The notes beneath the pieces are model-generated. The model had not been told where the DNA came from and ran no database searches. It was given only the letters and a program-made list of their open reading frames with translations. Shown in pieces: positions 13,901 to 28,900 of a stretch of DNA of 64,000 nt. This stretch comes from Nematostella vectensis (Eukaryota > Cnidaria > Anthozoa > Actiniaria > Edwardsiidae): contig NC_064038.1 in the NCBI RefSeq assembly GCF_932526225.1, positions 17,659,075 to 17,723,074 of the forward strand. The letters run 5' to 3'. A program made the translations under genes and the position numbers. The first letter of the stretch is position 1. Each line of letters opens with the position of its first letter.

Positions 13901-16900
13901 TGAAGGTCAGCAAAAATTGTGTAAGGGGAATTTGTGCATCATCAGTCAACAACCCTGTGAATTCCCACAAACTTCTACCTTTTAACACTAAAAAATATTA
14001 TTCTTCGGGAGAAAAATGTGTCCCAGGTAAATAGGAAATTACAAAATAAGTCTAAATAGATGAACCACCAAACGATGAAGTAAACTGAGAACTTGAGTCT
14101 ACAAAGAAAAAAGCTTTAAAAGAAAAAAAAACATATTTTTTTGTTCTTCATTGAGTCAAAGTGCCAGTTCTCCATTGTTGCGAAGAGCCAGCGTTTTGAA
14201 GTCCCCAGATTTATCATCTTTACAGTAGTATTTCGTACAGTATGCAACGTAAATTATCTAATAAATGCCAGTGGCATTTAGTAAAATTCAATGGTGAATG
14301 AGGGAGACATTCAATAGATAGGAGGCATTTATTAGAGAGGGGCTTTCATTATAAACTATAACAATACAACAAACCCAAGTGCAGTAGTACAGTGGGGCTC
14401 CAATTTTAACCAGGATAACGTAAAATTATTGTCTGCATAGCAAGCGTATCTTGACATTGAGCAAGATGCTACCCGCTTACCAGTGTTGATTAAAGCAAGA
14501 AGACAATTAATTTTGATATGCATAAACACAATTACCACAGATGTTGTTTGTTTTTACGCTGAGAGGGAGGGGGGTAGGGTAGTGGGGAGGGCATTTGACA
14601 GAGTGGGGTAGGGTAGTGGGGAAGGCATTTGACAGAGTGGGGTAGGGTAGTGGGGAGGGCATTTGACAGAGTGGGGTGTCAATAAGTGTAATATGAGTGT
14701 ATTGTATGTATTACTAGACTTAGTGTTTTGTATGTATTACTAGACTTAGTGTTTTGTATGTATTACTAGACTTAGTGTTTTGTATGTATTACTAGACTTA
14801 GTGTTTTGTATGTATTACTAGACTTAGTGTTTTGTATGTATTACTAGACTAAGTGTTTTGTATGTATTACTAGACTTAGTGTTTTGTATGTATTACTAGA
14901 CTAAGTGTATTGTATGTATTACTAGACTTAGTGTTTTGTATGTATTACTAGACTAAGTGTTTTGTATGTATTACTAGACTTAGTGTTTTGTATGTATTAC
15001 TAGACTTAGTGTTTTGTATGTATTACTAGACTTAGTGTTTTGTATGTATTACTAGACTAAGTGTTTTGTATGTATTACTAGACTTAGTGTTTTGTATGTA
15101 TTACTAGACTTAGTGTTTTGTTAGACTTAGTGTATTGTATGTATTACTAGACTTAGTGTTTTGTATGTATTACTAGACTAAGTGTATTGTATGTATTACT
15201 AGACTTAGTGTTTTGTATGTATTACTAGACTAAGTGTTTTGTATGTATTACTAGACTTAGTGTTTTGTATGTATTACTAGACTTAGTGTTTTGTATGTAT
15301 TACTAGACTTAGTGTTTTGTATGTATTACTAGACTTAGTGTATTGTATGTATTACTAGACTTAGTGTTTTGTATGTATTACTAGACTAAGTGTATTGTAT
15401 GTATTACTAGACTTAGTGTTTTGTATGTATTACTAGACTTAGTGTTTTGTATGTATTACTAGACTTAGTGTTTTGTATGTATTACTAGACTTAGTGTTTT
15501 GTATGTATTACTAGACTTAGTGTTTTGTATGTATTACTAGACTTAGTGTTTTGTATGTATTACTAGACTTAGTGTTTTGTATGTATTACTAGACTAAGTG
15601 TTTTGTATGTATTACTAGACTTAGTGTTTTGTATGTATTACTAGACTAAGTGTATTGTATGTATTACTAGACTTAGTGTTTTGTATGTATTACTAGACTA
15701 AGTGTTTTGTATGTATTACTAGACTTAGTGTTTTGTATGTATTACTAGACTTAGTGTTTTGTATGTATTACTAGACTTAGTGTTTTGTATGTATTACTAG
15801 ACTAAGTGTTTTGTATGTATTACTAGACTTAGTGTTTTGTATGTATTACTAGACTTAGTGTTTTGTTAGACTTAGTGTATTGTATGTATTACTAGACTTA
15901 GTGTTTTGTATGTATTACTAGACTAAGTGTATTGTATGTATTACTAGACTTAGTGTTTTGTATGTATTACTAGACTAAGTGTTTTGTATGTATTACTAGA
16001 CTTAGTGTTTTGTATGTATTACTAGACTTAGTGTTTTGTATGTATTACTAGACTTAGTGTTTTGTATGTATTACTAGACTTAGTGTATTGTATGTATTAC
16101 TAGACTTAGTGTTTTGTATGTATTACTAGACTTAGTGTTTTGTATGTATTACTAGACTTAGTGTTTTGTATGTATTACTAGACTTAGTGTTTTGTATGTA
16201 TTACTAGACTTAGTGTTTTGTATGTATTACTAGACTAAGTGTTTTGTATGTATTACTAGACTTAGTGTTTTGTATGTATTACTAGACTTAGTGTTTTGTG
16301 TGTACTACTAGACTTAGTGTTTTGTATGTATTACTAGACTAAGTGTATTGTATGTATTACTAGACTTAGTGTTTTGTATGTATTACTAGACTAAGTGTTT
16401 TGTATGTATTACTAGACTAAGTGTTTTGTATGTATTACTAGACTTAGTGTTTTGTATGTATTACTAGACTAAGTGTTTTGTGTGTATTACTAGACTTAGT
16501 GTTTTGTTTGTATTACTAGACTTAGTGTTTTGTGTGTACTACTAGACTTAGTGTTTTGTATGTATTACTAGACTAAGTGTATTGTATGTATTACTAGACT
16601 TAGTGTTTTGTATGTATTACTAGACTAAGTGTTTTGTATGTATTACTAGACTTAGTGTTTTGTATGTATTACTAGACTTAGTGTTTTGTATGTATTACTA
16701 GACTTAGTGTTTTGTATGTATTACTAGACTAAGTGTTTTGTATGTATTACTAGACTAAGTGTTTTGTATGTATTACTAGACTAAGTGTTTTGTATGTATT
16801 ACTAGACTTAGTGTTTTGTATGTATTACTAGACTAAGTGTTTTGTATGTATTACTAGACTAAGTGTTTTGTATGTATTACTAGACTAAGTGTTTTGTATG

Positions 16901-19900
16901 TATTACTAGACTTAGTGTTTTGTATGTATTACTAGACTTAGTGTTTTGTATGTATTACTAGACTTAGTGTTTTGTATGTATTACTAGACTAAGTGTTTTG
17001 TATGTATTACTAGACTAAGTGTTGTGTATGTATTACTAGACTTAGTGTTTTGTATGTATTACTAGACTTAGTGTTTTGTATGTATTACTAGACTTAGTGT
17101 TTTGTATGTATTACTAGACTAAGTGTTTTGTATGTATCACTAGACTTAGTGTTTTGTGTGTATTACTAGACTTAGTGTTTTGTGTGTATTACTAGACTTA
17201 GTGTTTTGTGTGTATTACTAGACTTAGTGTTTTGTATGTATTACTAGACTTAGTGTTTTGTATGTATTACTAGACTTAGTGTTTTGTATGTATTACTAGA
17301 CTTAGTGTTTTGTATGTATTACTAGACTTAGTGTTTTGATGTACTACTAGACTTAGTGTTTTGTATGTATTACTAGACTTAGTGTTTTGTGTGTATTACT
17401 AGACTTAGTGTTTTGTATGTATTACTAGACTTAGTGTTTTGTGTGTATTACTAGACTTAGTGTTTTGTGTGTATTACTAGACTTAGTGTTTTGTATGTAT
17501 TACTAGACTTAGTGTTTTGTATGTATTACTAGACTTAGTGTATTGTATGTATTACTAGACTTAGTGTTTTGTGTGTATTACTAGACTTAGTGTTTTGTAT
17601 GTATTACTAGACTTAGTGTTTTGTGTGTATTACTAGACTTAGTGTTTTGTATGTATTACTAGACTTAGTGTTTTGTATGTATTACTAGACTTAGTGTATT
17701 GTATGTATTACTAGACTTAGTGTTTTGTATGTATTACTAGACTTAGTGTTTTGTATGTATTACTAGACTTAGTGTTTTGTATGTATTACTAGACTTAGTG
17801 TTTTGTGTGTATTACTAGACTTAGTGTATTGTATGTATTACTAGACTTAGTGTTTTGTATGTATTTCTAGACTAAGTGTATTGTATGTATTACTAGACTT
17901 AGTGTATTGTATGTATTACTAGACTTAGTGTTTTGTGTGTATTACTAGACTAAGTGTTTTGTATGTATTACTAGACTTAGTGTTTTGTATGTATTACTAG
18001 ACTTAGTGTTTTGTATGTATTACTAGACTTAGTGTTTTGTGTGTATTACTAGACTTAGTGTTTTGTGTGTATTACTAGACTTAGTGTTTTGTATGTATTT
18101 CTAGACTAAGTGTATTGTATGTATCACTAGACTTAGTGTTTTGTATGTATTACTAGACTTAGTGTTTTGTGTGTATTACTAGACTAAGTGTTTTGTATGT
18201 ATTACTAGACTTAGTGTTTTGTATGTATTACTAGACTTAGTGTTTTGTATGTATTACTAGACTTAGTGTTTTGTATGTATTACTAGACTTAGTGTTTTGT
18301 GTGTATTACTAGACTTAGTGTTTTGTATGTATTACTAGACTTAGTGTTTTGTATGTATTACTAGACTTAGTGTTTTGTATGTATTACTAGACTTAGTGTT
18401 TTGTATGTATTACTAGACTTAGTGTTTTGATGTACTACTAGACTTAGTGTTTTGTATGTATTACTAGACTTAGTGTTTTGTGTGTATTACTAGACTTAGT
18501 GTTTTGTGTGTATTACTAGACTTAGTGTTTTGTATGTATTACTAGACTTAGTGTTTTGTATGTATTACTAGACTTAGTGTATTGTATGTATTACTAGACT
18601 TAGTGTTTTGTGTGTATTACTAGACTTAGTGTTTTGTGTGTATTACTAGACTTAGTGTATTGTATGTATTACTAGACTTAGTGTATTGTATGTATTACTA
18701 GACTTAGTGTTTTGTGTGTATTACTAGACTTAGTGTTTTGTATGTATTACTAGACTTAGTGTTTTGTATGTATTACTAGACTTAGTGTTTTGTATGTATT
18801 ACTAGACTTAGTGTATTGTATGTATTACTAGACTTAGTGTTTTGTGTGTATTACTAGACTAAGTGTATTGTATGTATTACTAGACTTAGTGTTTTGTGTG
18901 TATTACTAGACTTAGTGTTTTGTGTGTATTACTAGACTTAGTGTTTTGTATGTACTACTAGACTTAGTGTTTTGTGTGTATTACTAGACTTAGTGTTTTG
19001 TATGTATTACTAGACTTAGTGTTTTGTATGTATTACTAGACTTAGTGTTTTGTATGTATTACTAGACTAAGTGTATTGTATGTATTACTAGACTTAGTGT
19101 TTTGTATGTATTACTAGACTAAGTGTTTTGTATGTATTACTAGACTTAGTGTTTTGTATGTATTACTAGACTTAGTGTTTTGTATGTATTACTAGACTTA
19201 GTGTTTTGTATGTATTACTAGACTAAGTGTTTTGTATGTATTACTAGACTTAGTGTTTTGTATGTATTACTAGACTTAGTGTTTTGTTAGACTTAGTGTA
19301 TTGTATGTATTACTAGACTTAGTGTTTTGTATGTATTACTAGACTAAGTGTATTGTATGTATTACTAGACTTAGTGTTTTGTATGTATTACTAGACTAAG
19401 TGTTTTGTATGTATTACTAGACTTAGTGTTTTGTATGTATTACTAGACTTAGTGTTTTGTATGTATTACTAGACTTAGTGTTTTGTATGTATTACTAGAC
19501 TTAGTGTATTGTATGTATTACTAGACTTAGTGTTTTGTATGTATTACTAGACTTAGTGTTTTGTATGTATTACTAGACTTAGTGTTTTGTATGTATTACT
19601 AGACTTAGTGTTTTGTATGTATTACTAGACTTAGTGTTTTGTATGTATTACTAGACTAAGTGTTTTGTATGTATTACTAGACTTAGTGTTTTGTATGTAT
19701 TACTAGACTTAGTGTTTTGTGTGTACTACTAGACTTAGTGTTTTGTATGTATTACTAGACTAAGTGTATTGTATGTATTACTAGACTTAGTGTTTTGTAT
19801 GTATTACTAGACTAAGTGTTTTGTATGTATTACTAGACTAAGTGTTTTGTATGTATTACTAGACTTAGTGTTTTGTATGTATTACTAGACTAAGTGTTTT

Positions 19901-22900
19901 GTGTGTATTACTAGACTTAGTGTTTTGTTTGTATTACTAGACTTAGTGTTTTGTGTGTACTACTAGACTTAGTGTTTTGTATGTATTACTAGACTAAGTG
20001 TATTGTATGTATTACTAGACTTAGTGTTTTGTATGTATTACTAGACTAAGTGTTTTGTATGTATTACTAGACTTAGTGTTTTGTATGTATTACTAGACTT
20101 AGTGTTTTGTATGTATTACTAGACTTAGTGTTTTGTATGTATTACAAGACTTAGTGTTTTGTATGTATTACTAGACTAAGTGTTTTGTATGTATTACTAG
20201 ACTAAGTGTTTTGTATGTATTACTAGACTTAGTGTTTTGTATGTATTACTAGACTTAGTGTTTTGTATGTATTACTAGACTAAGTGTTTTGTATGTATTA
20301 CTAGACTAAGTGTTTTGTATGTATTACTAGACTAAGTGTTTTGTATGTATTACTAGACTTAGTGTTTTGTATGTATTACTAGACTTAGTGTTTTGTATGT
20401 ATTACTAGACTTAGTGTTTTGTATGTATTACTAGACTAAGTGTTTTGTATGTATTACTAGACTAAGTGTTGTGTATGTATTACTAGACTTAGTGTTTTGT
20501 ATGTATTACTAGACTTAGTGTTTTGTATGTATTACTAGACTTAGTGTTTTGTATGTATTACTAGACTAAGTGTTTTGTATGTATCACTAGACTTAGTGTT
20601 TTGTGTGTATTACTAGACTTAGTGTTTTGTGTGTATTACTAGACTTAGTGTTTTGTGTGTATTACTAGACTTAGTGTTTTGTATGTATTACTAGACTTAG
20701 TGTTTTGTATGTATTACTAGACTTAGTGTTTTGTATGTATTACTAGACTTAGTGTTTTGTATGTATTACTAGACTTAGTGTTTTGATGTACTACTAGACT
20801 TAGTGTTTTGTATGTATTACTAGACTTAGTGTTTTGTGTGTATTACTAGACTTAGTGTTTTGTATGTATTACTAGACTTAGTGTTTTGTGTGTATTACTA
20901 GACTTAGTGTTTTGTGTGTATTACTAGACTTAGTGTTTTGTATGTATTACTAGACTTAGTGTTTTGTATGTATTACTAGACTTAGTGTATTGTATGTATT
21001 ACTAGACTTAGTGTTTTGTGTGTATTACTAGACTTAGTGTTTTGTATGTATTACTAGACTTAGTGTTTTGTGTGTATTACTAGACTTAGTGTTTTGTATG
21101 TATTACTAGACTTAGTGTTTTGTATGTATTACTAGACTTAGTGTATTGTATGTATTACTAGACTTAGTGTTTTGTATGTATTACTAGACTTAGTGTTTTG
21201 TATGTATTACTAGACTTAGTGTTTTGTATGTATTACTAGACTTAGTGTTTTGTGTGTATTACTAGACTTAGTGTATTGTATGTATTACTAGACTTAGTGT
21301 TTTGTATGTATTTCTAGACTAAGTGTATTGTATGTATTACTAGACTTAGTGTATTGTATGTATTACTAGACTTAGTGTTTTGTGTGTATTACTAGACTAA
21401 GTGTTTTGTATGTATTACTAGACTTAGTGTTTTGTATGTATTACTAGACTTAGTGTTTTGTATGTATTACTAGACTTAGTGTTTTGTGTGTATTACTAGA
21501 CTTAGTGTTTTGTGTGTATTACTAGACTTAGTGTTTTGTATGTATTTCTAGACTAAGTGTATTGTATGTATCACTAGACTTAGTGTTTTGTATGTATTAC
21601 TAGACTTAGTGTTTTGTGTGTATTACTAGACTAAGTGTTTTGTATGTATTACTAGACTTAGTGTTTTGTATGTATTACTAGACTTAGTGTTTTGTATGTA
21701 TTACTAGACTTAGTGTTTTGTATGTATTACTAGACTTAGTGTTTTGTGTGTATTACTAGACTTAGTGTTTTGTATGTATTACTAGACTTAGTGTTTTGTA
21801 TGTATTACTAGACTTAGTGTTTTGTATGTATTACTAGACTTAGTGTTTTGTATGTATTACTAGACTTAGTGTTTTGATGTACTACTAGACTTAGTGTTTT
21901 GTATGTATTACTAGACTTAGTGTTTTGTGTGTATTACTAGACTTAGTGTTTTGTGTGTATTACTAGACTTAGTGTTTTGTATGTATTACTAGACTTAGTG
22001 TTTTGTATGTATTACTAGACTTAGTGTATTGTATGTATTACTAGACTTAGTGTTTTGTGTGTATTACTAGACTTAGTGTTTTGTGTGTATTACTAGACTT
22101 AGTGTATTGTATGTATTACTAGACTTAGTGTATTGTATGTATTACTAGACTTAGTGTTTTGTGTGTATTACTAGACTTAGTGTTTTGTATGTATTACTAG
22201 ACTTAGTGTTTTGTATGTATTACTAGACTTAGTGTTTTGTATGTATTACTAGACTTAGTGTATTGTATGTATTACTAGACTTAGTGTTTTGTGTGTATTA
22301 CTAGACTAAGTGTATTGTATATATTACTAGACTTAGTGTTTTGTGTGTATTACTAGACTTAGTGTTTTGTGTGTATTACTAGACTTAGTGTTTTGTATGT
22401 ACTACTAGACTTAGTGTTTTGTGTGTATTACTAGACTTAGTGTTTTGTATGTATTACTAGACTTAGTGTTTTGTATGTATTACTAGACTTAGTGTTTTGT
22501 ATGTATTACTAGACTTAGTGTTTTGTATGTATTACTAGACTTAGTGTTTTGTATGTATTACTAGACTTAGTGTATTGTATGTATTACTAGACTTAGTGTT
22601 TTGTGTGTATTACTAGACTAAGTGTATTGTATGTATTACTAGACTTAGTGTTTTGTGTGTATTACTAGACTTAGTGTTTTGTGTGTATTACTAGACTTAG
22701 TGTTTTGTATGTACTACTAGACTTAGTGTTTTGTGTGTATTACTAGACTTAGTGTATTGTATGTATTACTAGACTTAGTGTTTTGTATGTATTACTAGAC
22801 TTAGTGTTTTGTATGTATTACTAGACTTAGTGTTTTGTATGTATTACTAGACTTAGTGTTTTGTATGTATTACTAGACTTAGTGTTTTGTATGTATTACT

Positions 22901-25900
22901 AGACTTAGTGTTTTGTATGTATTACTAGACTTAGTGTTTTGTGTGTATTACTAGACTTAGCGTTTTGTATGTATTACTAGACTTAGTGTTTTGTGTGTAT
23001 TACTAGACTTAGTGTTTTGTGTGTATTACTAGACTTAGTGTTTTGTGTGTATTACTAGACTTAGTGTTTTGTATGTATTACTAGACTTAGTGTTTTGTAT
23101 GTATTACTAGACTTAGTGTATTGTATGTATTACTAGACTTAGTGTTTTGTATGTATTACTAGACTTAGTGTTTTGTGTGTATTACTAGACTTAGTGTTTT
23201 GTATGTATTACTAGACTTAGTGTTTTGTGTGTATTACTAGACTTAGTGTTTTGTATGTATTACTAGACTTAGTGTTTTGTATGTATTACTAGACTTAGTG
23301 TTTTGTATGTATTACTAGACTTAGTGTTGTGTATGTATTACTAGACTTAGTGTTGTGTATGTATTACTAGACTTAGTGTTTTGTATGTATTACTAGACTA
23401 AGTGTTTTGTGTGTATTACTAGACTTAGTGTTTTGTATGTATTACTAGACTAAGTGTTTTGTGTGTATTACTAGACTTAGTGTTTTGTGTGTATTACTAG
23501 ACTTAGTGTATTGTATGTATTACTAGACTTAGTGTTTTGTGTGTATTACTAGACTAAGTGTTTTGTATGTATTACTAGACTAAGTGTTTTGTGTGTATTA
23601 CTAGACTTAGTGTTTTGTGTGTATTACTAGACTTAGTGTTTTGTATGTATTACTAGACTTAGTGTTTTGTGTGTATTACTAGACTTAGTGTATTGTATGT
23701 ATTACTAGACTTAGTGTTTTGTGTGTATTACTAGACTAAGTGTTTTGTGTGTATTACTAGACTAAGTGTTTTGTATGTATTACTAGACTTAGTGTTTTGT
23801 GTGTATTACTAGACTAAGTGTTTTGTATGTATTACTAGACTAAGTGTTTTGTGTGTATTACTAGACTTAGTGTTTTGTGTGTATTACTAGACTTAGTGTT
23901 TTGTATGTATTACTAGACTTAGTGTTTTGTGTGTATTACTAGACTTAGTGTATTGTATGTATTACTAGACTTAGTGTTTTGTATGTATTACTAGACTAAG
24001 TGTTTTGTGTGTATTACTAGACTTAGTGTTTTGTATGTATTACTAGACTAAGTGTTTTGTGTGTATTACTAGACTTAGTGTTTTGTGTGTATTACTAGAC
24101 TTAGTGTATTGTATGTATTACTAGACTTAGTGTTTTGTGTGTATTACTAGACTAAGTGTTTTGTATGTATTACTAGACTAAGTGTTTTGTGTGTATTACT
24201 AGATTTAGTGTTTTGTGTGTATTACTAGACTTAGTGTTTTGTATGTATTACTAGACTTAGTGTTTTGTATGTATTACTAGACTTAGTGTATTGTATGTAT
24301 TACTAGACTTAGTGTTTTGTATGTATTACTAGACTTAGTGTTTTGTATGTATTACTAGACTTAGTGTTTTGTGTGTATTACTAGACTTAGTGTTTTGTGT
24401 GTATTACTAGACTTAGTGTTTTGTATGTATTACTAGACTAAGTGTTTTGTATGTATTACTAGACTTAGTGTTTTGTGTGTATTACTAGACTTAGTGTTTT
24501 GTATGTATTACTAGACTTAGTGTTTTGTGTGTATTACTAGACTTAGTGTTTTGTATGTATTACTAGACTTAGTGTTTTGTATGTATTACTAGACTTAGTG
24601 TTTTGTGTGTATTACTAGACTTAGTGTTTTGTATGTATTACTAGACTAAGTGTTTTGTATGTATTACTAGACTAAGTGTTTTGTGTGTATTACTAGACTT
24701 AGTGTTTTGTGTGTATTACTAGACTTAGTGTTTTGTATGTATTACTAGACTTAGTGTTTTGTATGTATTACTAGACTTAGTGTATTGTATGTATTACTAG
24801 ACTTAGTGTTTTGTATGTATTACTAGACTTAGTGTTTTGTGTGTATTACTAGACTTAGTGTTTTGTGTGTATTACTAGACTTAGTGTTTTGTGTGTATTA
24901 CTAGACTTAGTGTTTTGTATGTATTACTAGACTTAGTGTTTTGTGTGTATTACTAGACTTAGTGTATTGTATGTATTACTAGACTTAGTGTTTTGTATGT
25001 ATTTCTAGACTTAGTGTTTTGTATGTATTACTAGACTTAGTGTTTTGTATGTATTACTAGACTTAGTGTTTTGATGTACTACTAGACTTAGTGTTTTGTA
25101 TGTATTACTAGACTTAGTGTTTTGTGTGTATTACTAGACTTAGTGTTTTGTATGTATTACTAGACTTAGTGTTTTGTGTGTATTACTAGACTTAGTGTTT
25201 TGTGTGTATTACTAGACTTAGTGTTTTGTATGTATTACTAGACTTAGTGTTTTGTATGTATTACTAGACTAAGTGTTTTGTATGTATTACTAGACTAAGT
25301 GTTTTGTATGTATTACTAGACTTAGTGTTTTGTGTGTATTACTAGACTTAGTGTTTTGTATGTATTACTAGACTTAGTGTATTGTATGTATTACTAGACT
25401 TAGTGTTTTGTATGTATTACTAGACTTAGTGTTTTGTGTGTATTACTAGACTTAGTGTTTTGTATGTATTACTAGACTTAGTGTTTTGTGTGTATTACTA
25501 GACTTAGTGTTTTGTATGTATTACTAGACTTAGTGTTTTGTATGTATTACTAGACTTAGTGTTTTGTATGTATTACTAGACTTAGTGTTGTGTATGTATT
25601 ACTAGACTTAGTGTTGTGTATGTATTACTAGACTTAGTGTTTTGTATGTATTACTAGACTTAGTGTTTTGTATGTCTTTATTCTATTTCCACCAGTTATA
25701 CTGGTGCGGAAGGCACAACAGAGCTAGGCTCCAATTCAAGTACCCCCTTCAGTGTATTGTTAGTAAGCATTGTAAGCACTGTCACTGGGGGTGGTCACCG
25801 CCAGAGGGTTTATTGCGTCCCCAGTGGTTCTTTTACGTCCCTTCGGTTCAGGTTAATGTAGTGCAGCTTGAAGAGACGGGACCTCCGGTTTAGTGTCCTT

Positions 25901-28900
25901 ATCCGAGAAGACTGGAAACACGGGAGAATAACTTCAACTCACTTGTGACACAAATTCGAACCAAGGCAGGAACCCGGAAAAATCCCCAGTTTGAGCCAGG
26001 ATTCGAACCTTGGCCACAGCGGTGAGAGGCCGACGCGCTAACACACTCGGCCACCCGTGCTTCCCCGTGTATTACCCGTGTATTACTAGACTAAGTGTTT
26101 TGTGTGTATTACTAGACTTAGTGTTTTGTGTGTATTACTAGACTTAGTGTTTTGTGTGTATTACTAGACTTAGTGTTTTGTATGTATTACTAGACTTAGT
26201 GTTTTGTATGTATTACTAGACTTAGTGTTTTGTATGTATTACTAGACTTAGTGTTTTGTATGTATTACTAGACTTAGTGTTTTGTATGTATTACTAGACT
26301 AAGTGTTTTGTGTGTATTACTAGACTTAGTGTATTGTATGTATTACTAGACTTAGTGTTTTGTATGTATTACTAGACTAAGTGTTTTGTATGTATTACTA
26401 GACTTAGTGTTTTGTGTGTATTACTAGACTAAGTGTTTTGTGTGTATTACTAGACTTAGTGTTTTGTATGTATTACTAGACTTAGTTTTTTGTATGTATT
26501 ACTAGACTTAGTGTTTTGTATGTATTACTAGACTAAGTGTTTTGTGTGTATTACTAGACTTAGTGTTTTGTATGTATTACTAGACTTAGTGTTTTGTATG
26601 TATTACTAGACTTAGTGTTTTGTATGTATTACTAGACTTAGTGTTTTGTATGTCTTTATTCTATTTCCACCAGTTATACTGGTGCGGAAGGCACAACAGA
26701 GCTAGGCTCCAATTCAAGTACCCCCTTCAGTGTATTGTTAGTAAGCATTGTAAGCACTGTCACTGGGGGTGGTCACCGCCAGAGGGTTTATTGCGTCCCC
26801 AGTGGTTCTTTTACGTCCCTTCGGTTCAGGTTAATGTAGTGCAGCTTGAAGAGACGGGACCTCCGGTTTAGTGTCCTTATCCGAGAAGACTGGAAACACG
26901 GGAGAATAACTTCAACTCACTTGTGACACAAATTCGAACCAAGGCAGGAACCCGGAAAAATCCCCAGTTTGAGCCAGGATTCGAACCTTGGCCACAGCGG
27001 TGAGAGGCCGACGCGCTAACACACTCGGCCACCCGTGCTTCCCCGTGTATTACCCGTGTATTACTAGACTAAGTGTTTTGTGTGTATTACTAGACTTAGT
27101 GTTTTGTGTGTATTACTAGACTTAGTGTTTTGTGTGTATTACTAGACTTAGTGTTTTGTATGTATTACTAGACTTAGTGTTTTGTATGTATTACTAGACT
27201 TAGTGTTTTGTATGTATTACTAGACTTAGTGTTTTGTATGTATTACTAGACTTAGTGTTTTGTATGTATTACTAGACTAAGTGTTTTGTGTGTATTACTA
27301 GACTTAGTGTATTGTATGTATTACTAGACTTAGTGTTTTGTATGTATTACTAGACTAAGTGTTTTGTATGTATTACTAGACTTAGTGTTTTGTGTGTATT
27401 ACTAGACTAAGTGTTTTGTGTGTATTACTAGACTTAGTGTTTTGTATGTATTACTAGACTTAGTTTTTTGTATGTATTACTAGACTTAGTGTTTTGTATG
27501 TATTACTAGACTAAGTGTTTTGTGTGTATTACTAGACTTAGTGTTTTGTATGTATTACTAGACTTAGTGTTTTGTATGTATTACTAGACTTAGTGTTTTG
27601 TATGTATTACTAGACTTAGTGTTTTGTATGTCTTTATTCTATTTCCACCAGTTATACTGGTGCGGAAGGCACAACAGAGCTAGGCTCCAATTCAAGTACC
27701 CCCTTCAGTGTATTGTTAGTAAGCATTGTAAGCACTGTCACTGGGGGTGGTCACCGCCAGAGGGTTTATTGCGTCCCCAGTGGTTCTTTTACGTCCCTTC
27801 GGTTCAGGTTAATGTAGTGCAGCTTGAAGAGACGGGACCTCCGGTTTAGTGTCCTTATCCGAGAAGACTGGAAACACGGGAGAATAACTTCAACTCACTT
27901 GTGACACAAATTCGAACCAAGGCAGGAACCCGGAAAAATCCCCAGTTTGAGCCAGGATTCGAACCTTGGCCACAGCGGTGAGAGGCCGACGCGCTAACAC
28001 ACTCGGCCACCCGTGCTTCCCCGTGTATTACCCGTGTATTACTAGACTAAGTGTTTTGTGTGTATTACTAGACTTAGTGTTTTGTGTGTATTACTAGACT
28101 TAGTGTTTTGTGTGTATTACTAGACTTAGTGTTTTGTATGTATTACTAGACTTAGTGTTTTGTATGTATTACTAGACTTAGTGTTTTGTATGTATTACTA
28201 GACTTAGTGTTTTGTATGTATTACTAGACTTAGTGTTTTGTATGTATTACTAGACTAAGTGTTTTGTGTGTATTACTAGACTTAGTGTATTGTATGTATT
28301 ACTAGACTTAGTGTTTTGTATGTATTACTAGACTAAGTGTTTTGTATGTATTACTAGACTTAGTGTTTTGTGTGTATTACTAGACTAAGTGTTTTGTGTG
28401 TATTACTAGACTTAGTGTTTTGTATGTATTACTAGACTTAGTTTTTTGTATGTATTACTAGACTTAGTGTTTTGTATGTATTACTAGACTAAGTGTTTTG
28501 TGTGTATTACTAGACTTAGTGTTTTGTATGTATTACTAGACTTAGTGTTTTGTATGTATTACTAGACTTAGTGTTTTGTATGTATTACTAGACTTAGTGT
28601 TTTGTATGTATTACTAGACTTAGTGTTTTGTATGTATTACTAGACTTAGTGTTTTGTATGTATTACTAGGTATTTTGTATGTATTCAGTTTAATACAGCT
28701 TGGATCAAGACAAGCAACAATTGGCATTGACATCTCACATTGTCATCATCTGGCATCAAACCTGGAAGCGAGTTCTGAGAGGCAACACAGAGTGTCTAAC
28801 AACCGGGCCATCTCGGCTTCCAGTTAAGGAAACTGACTCGTTAGGAAACCATCCACTACAAAACCGATTCAACTGGTTGCCTAATGGCACTCATCAATGG

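Larger units (their letters stand above)
25642..28575. repeat. 978-bp higher-order repeat, 3 copies (SINE plus 22 minisatellite units)
   Basis: Sequence at 25642, 26620 and 27598 is repeated with a period of exactly 978 bp. It appears identical, including a private TTAGTTTTTTG variant at 26484, 27462 and 28440. The SINE was therefore amplified with its flanking units after insertion, rather than inserting three times. Confidence 0.93.
14695..28672. repeat. Giant 26-bp minisatellite, roughly 490 units, interrupted by three SINE copies
   Basis: Unit core GTTTTGTATGTATTACTAGA plus CTTAGT. Three main variable positions (CTTAGT/CTAAGT, GTTTTG/GTATTG, GTATGT/GTGTGT) give many unit haplotypes. Rare markers, such as the truncated unit GTTTTGTTAGACTT and the deletion variant GTTTTGATGTACTAC, reveal higher-order duplication. 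The array fills almost all of AP3B intron 6, so it must be transcribed through whenever AP3B is expressed. Confidence 0.98.

Noticed and set aside
25992-26062. Functional tRNA gene on the minus strand
   Set aside because: It has A and B boxes, but the stems are imperfect and the sequence continues into a SINE body. It is best read as the SINE head.
25642-27849. Three identical 83-codon ORFs as a gene family
   Set aside because: They cross the boundary between the 26-bp array and the SINE in the antisense direction and are copied with the 978-bp unit.
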